DNA from: Ricinus communis
Lineage: Eukaryota; Streptophyta; Magnoliopsida; Malpighiales; Euphorbiaceae
Length of the DNA: 64,000 nucleotides
Assembly (NCBI RefSeq): GCF_019578655.1
Contig: NC_063264.1
Location: 17,534,429 to 17,598,428, forward strand
Direction: 5' to 3'
The notes beneath the pieces are model-generated. The model was not told where the DNA came from, searched no databases, and saw only the letters and a list, made by a program, of their open reading frames with translations. The first letter of the stretch is position 1, and the number at the start of each line of letters is the position of its first letter. Positions 57,101-64,000 of this stretch are shown piece by piece. Made by a program: the position numbers and the translations under genes.

Positions 57101-60100
57101 TCCTATTTTATTGTTATTAGCGGACCTGGGGGACTGACTTCTTTTAAGCACATCTGCGTCAGGTAAAATTTCTGATTAGTACATAAAAAAGAATGTTACT
57201 TAATGACTTGCCAATACTGGTGAACTTTCCCACCATTGTTTGTTTGGTGACTGAAGCTACTTTCGTGGTTCGTTGGTAGTGCCGCCTCGCCCTCTCTACC
57301 TTGTTCATTGTCGTGCAGTTCTTCTGATGCTACTGCCCGAGGCTTGTCAATCGCTGCAAAAGGTTAAATTTACAACATCAGAACATAACCTCACTTCAAA
57401 AGAAATTAAAGAAGAGTAAATGAAGATACTTACGATTCAGAAAAGTGAGGGCTAGACCATATAAGAAATTAAATAAAAGTGTGAATCCAACCGATGCCCC
57501 AACTCCAATCCAATACCAATGTGCTTCTGTGAAAATCCCACGAGACTTCAAAACTTCGACTCCTAATGACTCGGTCGAATTTGGAAGAACCTTTGATGTT
57601 AAGGAAACTCAGATATTAGTCAACTCTACGGAGGAAAAGGAAAACAAAACAAATGCAGGGTGGTTAGTTGCAGAATTTTGTACATGACTCCAACTCTTTC
57701 CAAGGAACTCATTAATTACAACTGCATTCTGCCCATACATCATCGGCGAGGTCCAGTAAGCCCATGTCCACCATTTGTTTATTTTGTCTGTAACATCAAA
57801 CAGATATCAGAAGGAATTTTTTATGAGGTTTTGTTTCAGTTTTGATAGAAAGATTGATCTGGGTAAACTTGTATCACTAGTTTTACCTCTTGACAGGACA
57901 AAACCACTTAAAGTGAAAACAATAAGCTGTACAAATGAACCAAACGTGCTAGTAATAAGCATGTTTCTGCTAACTGCAGCAATGCATCGAAATAACCCAG
58001 AAGCCATCTGGTTACCGAATACAAGCACAAGGTATTGCATAAAAAACCTACAGAAATTGTATGAGATTCATATATCAGTAACAACACCTTGTGTGTGTAT
58101 ATATATGCTCTACATGACAGATTATGAAACAAATCCCACAGAAGATCCTGGTTTTCTACAAACAAATCCCACAAAACACTGCTTACCTTCCAACACTCGG
58201 ATCAAATCCAATTACATAGTAGGTAGTGAAAACCAGTACAACAACTTCTAAGAATGACACAGGGATTTTAAGGATCCATGCAGGAAGAGCATATGCCCAT
58301 GCAGGATAGAATAGCATGTCCCTTTGCTTGTAGAAAACAGGAATCTTTGCAAGAGTCATGGAGATTTCTGCTGAGCCATTGAACAGGACCATAGTCACAA
58401 TATAGGACAAAGCACCCAAGTAAATTACTCCATCTGCCACAGAATCTCGATGCATCTCAGTCCTCACAAAGAGGGACATTGAAATTAGTGCCACTATTGT
58501 CAGCTATAGCAAGGGAAAGAAAAAGAAAAAAGAAAATCAGTAATTATCCATATTTACAGCAAGTTCTGGAATAAGTAAACTCAAATGAATGTTAACACCC
58601 ACCTGCGAAAACTTGAAGATGTAGAAAAATGAGTTTCTCTTCATAAGTAGGAATTCTCTAGAGAAGCAAGCTTTATACAGCTCTTTCTTACTAATACCAT
58701 ACTTTTTAGTTGTCAAAGCAGCTCTATGACTATTGGCCTTGTCATATGGAACTGCTAGCTGATCTCCAAGTTCTCTTCCTACATGGAATGACTGGAATGC
58801 CTCAGAAAATTCCTTGGCTGTGAAAAACTTGTAAGGCACATCTCTGCGTGCCCAATATTGTTGCTGATCTTTCCTTGAAGTCACCTAGAAAAATCTCATA
58901 CTCACAAAGATTAAATGTGAGGGGCCGCAATATATTAATGATACAGATAAATTTCATTTGCGTGCTTACTTCCTGCAAAAAATCGGCCACCCCTTTTCTT
59001 TCAGGACACTTGAAACCCATGTGCTTGAAAAATTCAAGCACTTGTTCACAAGGTCCCTGGTAAACAATATGGCCATCTGATAGGAGAATAATGTCGTCAA
59101 AGAGATCATAAGTCTCTGGTGCTGGCTGTAGGAGAGAGATGAGAGCAGTTCCCTTAAGAATGTGAACATATTGCTTGAGTGAGTTTACAACTTGATAAGT
59201 GGTTGAGCTGTCCAAGCCAGTTGATATCTCATCCATAAACAGTGCTTTTGCTGGTCCAACAAGCATCTCCCCTACAATTCAGTTTTTGAAGATTCAGATT
59301 CACCTATGAAGGCCATAAATGCATCAGTAGAGCTTATCTACCTGTTGTAACACGCTTCCTTTGTCCTCCTGAAATGCCTCGTAGCATGTCATCCCCCACC
59401 ATTGTATCTGCACAGACTTCCAGTCCTAAAACCTGAAAATCTCAAGAGGGAAGGCATTACGCAAATTAGAGATATCAGCTCAAGTGGTTCTTAAATCCAT
59501 TAAAACGTCCAACTGCTTGGTTCTTGTATTACCTTCAGAATATAATCTGTGACCACACTGGTCTCCTCACCTTCTATTGCTGCTGCCTGTTGAAGAAAAA
59601 TGAACAAGAAAACAGAAATCAACACCATGTATGCAACTTCAACATAGTAGTTGCCAGTAATCAAGTTTTGATTGTCTGCAGAACAAAATAACCAATCAAA
59701 GTTGACTGAGAATCTGATGCCTTCCCCCACCTTCATGAAGACGTCAATATCAGGATCAGGCTTGATATTCATTGCTTTCTCTCTTCTTGATAACTCTGCT
59801 AACATATCTGTTGAAATCCAAAAATTTTCAAGTTATGATGATCACCTCACATAGATAAAAAGATATATGAAAATTGAAAACCAAAGGTGAACGTACCATA
59901 ACGGGTGCCAACACCTTCACATCTTGCAGAAAAGGCCAAGGTCTCCCTTACAGTCATTTCTCCTATATGGAGATCATATTGACTGATATAGGCAGCACTT
60001 CTTTGGGGTACAAACTCATTCATGCCATGGCCATTGTAAGTTACTCTCCCCGAAACCTGCAGCCGAAATTTCCAAAGAGTCAATAAAAAGCAATAAATGA

Positions 60101-61063
60101 TAAAGAAACTCCAAGAACATATGAGGCTATAAAAATTCTGCAATATCACCTTCAAAGTAGGATCAAGCTTTCCAGCCAAAGCCAATAAAAGTGTTGTCTT
60201 CCCAGAACTTGGAGGACCCAAAAGCAATGTCATTCTGCAACAGAATTTTGAAGCATATGAAATTCTTATTCTAAAAATTAATCCACAACGCATAAAAGAT
60301 CATCTCCAATTCATGCTCATCTTACCTTGATGGCTTGATGATGCCACTAACATTATTAAGGATGTAGAGGTGCTTCTTTTTACTTGAAATTACATGTAGA
60401 GAATTCAAGATACGCTACAAAGTTGAAACAAAAAGAAAAATGAAGCTGATCGTAGAAGAAAAATTAAATACAAGTACTGCAATTTGATAACTAGTGAGGT
60501 GCACTTGCATGTTCTTACCTCTACCATATTAGCAGTGTAGTTAAAGAATGTAGGCAAAGCTCTGCCTCCTACATAGGCTTCTGCTTCAATATTTAGATGC
60601 TCAAATCGGACTTCAATGGTAGGAATTTGGATTCCAACTCTGAAAGAATCAAGAAACAGGTAAATAAATTGAAATGATCATGAAAAGAGGACAAGAACCA
60701 GCAAAAAGAAAAAAAGAAGAAGAATACTACTAATTATTACCTATCGACACGATTCCTGAGCTTTAACAAGAAGTTCTCATTATCCTCCTCAGCTACTGCC
60801 ACCAATCTATCAACCAAACTCTTCCTTTCTTGCAATCCAAGATTGTGAACTTTAATCTCGCGGACTCCACCTATTGAAGATGTTAGAATTCCCTTCCTCA
60901 ATCGATCATAGGTAGGAAGTTTTGACAGTGCAGCCCATATTAAAGCCTCTTCGTCAGTCTCTTGACTTCCATGAGAATTTGAAAAGATTTCTGCAGCATT
61001 GCTCCACATCAAAGAGTCACCTCTTCTTACACTGCTTCCTGCTCTATAAAGATCACTTTCCAT
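54112..61063 (-). CDS. PDR: Full-size pleiotropic drug resistance ABC transporter (ABCG/PDR), 24 exons, intact
   Basis: Exons on the minus strand: 60741-61063, 60519-60639, 60326-60414, 60150-60234, 59897-60056, 59731-59807, 59533-59586, 59342-59432, 58970-59271, 58603-58884, 58187-58503, 57887-58047, 57684-57787, 57434-57590, 57234-57353, 57032-57153, 56608-56940, 56224-56514, 56063-56146, 55825-55958, 55505-55732, 55239-55410, 54890-55144, 54112-54369. They sum to 4,320 bp, 1,439 codons plus stop, with GT-AG introns and consistent phases. The order is NBD1-TMD1-NBD2-TMD2, the PDR layout. NBD1: Walker [10 protein letters not shown] (184-192), ISGGQRKR (323-330), Walker [10 protein letters not shown] (343-351), with no His in its H-loop (SLLQPAPET), as usual in plant PDRs. 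NBD2: GVSGAGKTT (887-895), [17 protein letters not shown] (1013-1021), H-loop TIHQPSID (His 1051). It should be a plasma-membrane exporter or importer of terpenoids, hormones or toxins; the substrate is unknown. It resembles cluster I (PDR1, ABCG39/40) by memory. Confidence 0.96.
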
Positions 61064-61269
61064 TGATAAGGAAACTGCACTTTAGTAGCAGCTAAAACCC
61101 ACTAAATTTTAGTCACTTTTATTACAGAATTTCAAGATTTTGACCTCTGTCAGGAGCTCTACAAGAACTCAACACAACAAATCTGTTTCTTTTTCTTTTG
61201 TTGTCACTTTGAAGACTGAGACTTTATTTAGTAGAATGGTGCATTTCTTCCTCCTGTCACAATTATATA
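61064..61269 (-). promoter_or_regulatory. 5' UTR and TATA box of the ABCG transporter gene
   Basis: TATATAA on the minus strand at 61,263-61,269 lies about 200 bases before the start codon at 61,063, which fits a 5' UTR of about 170 bases. The region between is CT- and AG-mixed without upstream long frames. Confidence 0.6.
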
Positions 61270-64000
61270 GCTTCAGATATATGTGTACTTGATTCAGTCA
61301 AGGTTTGGTGCTCCAAGACAGATGTCCAAGACCATTGTTTGGAAAATAAATAAAAATAATGGAAGGAAAGAAAGGACAGTCTTCTTTCCAAAAGTGTATG
61401 GAGAAAGATTACAAGCAAGGTTTTGTTACATATTTTTCCTAGATTTGGATTTGGCCAGACTGATTTTGGATTTGGCCTGCTTAGTTTGGCATGTTCAGTG
61501 GATTTCACTCATTAATGTGTCTATTTTCGATGCTCAGAAATTAATTAAAAAAGATTACAAAAGATCTTTGAAAGTCTGCTGTAATTACACTGCAAATCAG
61601 CCCTCTGTGGAAACATTTTTATCTACTATGTACTTAAAAATATATTTTTAAAAAAATAGTTACTTGACATTTGGTTTAATACACAAACTAGTAATTTTTT
61701 TATTATATTAAAATTCTTTTAACTTTTTTTATAAATCTAACTATAGTAAGACTTCTTTATAATAGTAAATTTCGAATCAAATAAAATCTATGACTATGAT
61801 AAAATTATAACTTAATAAAAATTTAAGTAATAATCTTTTTTTAAACTTAATCCTTAATTTTGTTGGTGAAATAATAAAAATTAGAGACAAGATATGTAAA
61901 TATCTTGTCATATTATACAAATAAAATTGATGAGACAAAATAATACTATACAATAAGACAAAACATAGCATAACATATATTTTTTAAAATTTATTTATAT
62001 AAAAATATTACTATATAGAATAATATTTTCTTAAGACGGAAATAAAAGAATTTATAACTTATTACAATAGATATTTTATTCTTATTTATATGTAACCCAA
62101 ATTGGAACTGGAATTTTGTATTGTTATATAAATGTTATTCCTATATAGAGTATCACTATAGAGAGTTTTACTGTATTACTCATTTTTATATAGTCAGTAT
62201 AGTAAAAAGAAAACTAATGCTATGGTTGGTTGAAATCCATTAAAGAATTCATTTCATTTAAGAAAAAGACATGATAGATAAAATAAAATTGAAATGATAA
62301 AATTGAAAGATATATTTTTAGTGTTATGAAATGTATTGACTTACTAATGTGAAATCATTTATTTTGTTAATCACTTACTAATGTGAAATCATCCAAAAAA
62401 ATTAAAACATGTTAAAAACACTTACTTTTTGGAGAAATGTTAATCAATTTTAAATTATTAAATGAATTTCTAAATATTATTATTTTTGTTAGACATTAAA
62501 ATTTAAACTATACTAAAAGTGAAAATTTGACCCATATTAATCTAATTTGAATTTTTGATATACAACTCTATTTTTAAGCTATAAAATTATTATAATCTTT
62601 CCATTTATAATGGACTTGTCAACTTGAGCATTTCTTTAAGTGTCTAAATTTTTTTGACTAAATTAAGACATGATTATGTAATTTTTTTATCAATTAGAAT
62701 AATTTTTTATTTTTAATATAGTTTAATTCCATTGTGTAATAAAAGTAATAATAGAAATGGTGTTTTTAACTAAAAATATTAATTTTATATTAACAGTTTA
62801 AAATTAGTATAAAACAATTTAATGATATTGTATATATATGTCGCTTGTAATAAATAAGTTTTAATCGGATTAAAGTAGACTAAACAAGTTAGAACAAGTA
62901 AAATAATATTAATTAATAATTTTTTTAGACTCTAAAATTAATTATGTTGAAAATAAATTTTTACTTTAATTGATAAAAAATTGAAGAGTTTGATATTCGA
63001 TAATAATTTTGGAGATTAAATTATAATTAATTATTTATTTAGTCCTTTTACTCTAATATTTTATACAAAGAAGGATAGTAGTTCATTTTATAAAAAACTT
63101 AAAGGGTTTTAATATAATAAGAAAACATACAATTAAATCTTGAAACTTTCTATTGAATTTTCTATGGTTATATTTTATTTTAAAATAAAGTAAGCAACCA
63201 ATAGAAATATATCAAATAATTAATTTTTATATAAATATAAAAAATTTAATTTTGATAACCTCTGATTATATATTATCAATTATAATGGAGAAATGCTATA
63301 ATAACCAAGGTTGTATAAACTTTTTAAATTTATGGAAATCTTTTTAAAACTATAAAGAAATATAAAAATGGTTATCATTTTTCCTAAAATAGCAATTCAT
63401 TTTGCTATCACATAAAATTCTGTAACTTTCTAATTCTTTTGTATTTTTTTTACTTTTACAAAAATAATTCTATTTTTATAATATTTTATAATTTTTTCTG
63501 AGTAATAAGACTAATAAAAGAGTATTTTAATTTCAAAAAAGTATGATAAGGATTGTCGTTACTCGTAAGCTTTCATGATTATGTAAATTTAAATTTTTTT
63601 TGTAAAGTTGACTGCAAAGTAATAGATTTTCAAATATCATACTTTTTTAATAATAAGATTTAAGAAAGGTTATTTTAATTTACTACAAAAATATGAAAAG
63701 AATTGTCATTTTTCTTAAATAGAAATTTATTTTGCAATTATAATAATTTAATTATTTTTCATAATTTTATCAATTTTTTCATAATTTCTTTTATTTTTCA
63801 TAATTTCTTTTGGTGTTTACTATTAATTAGGATACATTCTAGGGAAAATGATTAAACTATCCATATTTTAATAAAAGCATTGAAACTAAATCCATGAATT
63901 ATCTCTTATTCTTAATAAGAATAGAATTGAAAAAAAAAAAACAAAAGAAATAGAGTTTATTAGAATTCTAAAATGACAAATATTTGAGAAAAGATTATGT
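61270..64000. other. Upstream and intergenic AT-rich DNA, no gene seen
   Basis: The first 400 bp (to about 61,660) are less AT-rich and may hold further promoter elements of the ABCG gene; GATTTGGATTTGGCC and GATTTTGGATTTGGCC at 61,443-61,479 form a short direct repeat. The rest is extremely AT-rich. The frames at 61,283-61,651 and 61,777-61,971 have no recognisable domain. Confidence 0.45.

Noticed and set aside
57775..58251. Plus-strand open frame of 158 codons
   Set aside because: It is antisense to exons 11-13 of the ABCG transporter and its introns.
1..64000. CRISPR arrays, bacterial operons, ribosomal RNA genes
   Set aside because: Nothing of the kind is present. Gene structure, element types and base composition are those of a plant nuclear genome.
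1..64000. Nuclear tRNA genes
   Set aside because: I looked for a paired A box and GGTTCGAANCC B box with acceptor-stem pairing and found no convincing case by eye. A covariance-model scan would be decisive.

Overview
The window is nuclear DNA of a flowering plant, most likely a eudicot. It is very AT-rich, has spliced genes with GT-AG introns, and carries Ty3/gypsy elements, an integrated plant pararetrovirus and a fragment of plastid DNA. I could not settle the species. A member of the Euphorbiaceae or a related rosid is only an impression.

Layout. 1-3235 (minus) holds the first five coding exons of an MLO-like seven-transmembrane protein gene that runs off the left edge. 3.2-11 kb is AT-rich intergenic DNA with a decayed plastid rps15 copy (7.0-7.3 kb) and pieces of dispersed repeats. 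11-17 kb is a graveyard of LTR-element remnants: Tat-like LTRs and a second LTR family with three copies in the window. 17,373-26,837 is a structurally complete Ty3/gypsy chromovirus (minus) with 2.3-kb LTRs and an AGTAG target-site duplication, but its reading frames are broken. 27-35 kb is AT-rich and includes a dispersed repeat interrupted by an insertion full of near-palindromic 14-mers, and a hAT-like MITE. 35.8-37.1 kb is a dead FAR1/FHY3-like (MULE-derived) gene split by a 399-bp solo LTR with its own ATACA duplication. 37.7-44.4 kb holds LTR fragments, a pair of 1.2-kb direct repeats and an exon-like fragment present twice in opposite orientation. 44.5-52.2 kb is a near complete, decayed endogenous pararetrovirus (Caulimoviridae, florendovirus-like, minus). 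It was opened inside the movement-protein gene and has about 130 bp of terminal redundancy. 54,112-61,063 (minus) is a full-size pleiotropic-drug-resistance ABCG transporter. Its 24 exons join with consistent phases to 1,439 codons plus stop. 61.3-64 kb is AT-rich sequence with no gene seen.

Only the MLO-like gene (partial) and the ABCG transporter look functional. They are unrelated families, both often linked to plant-microbe interaction, separated by about 50 kb of repeats. Everything between them is mobile-element or viral debris or has no recognisable content.
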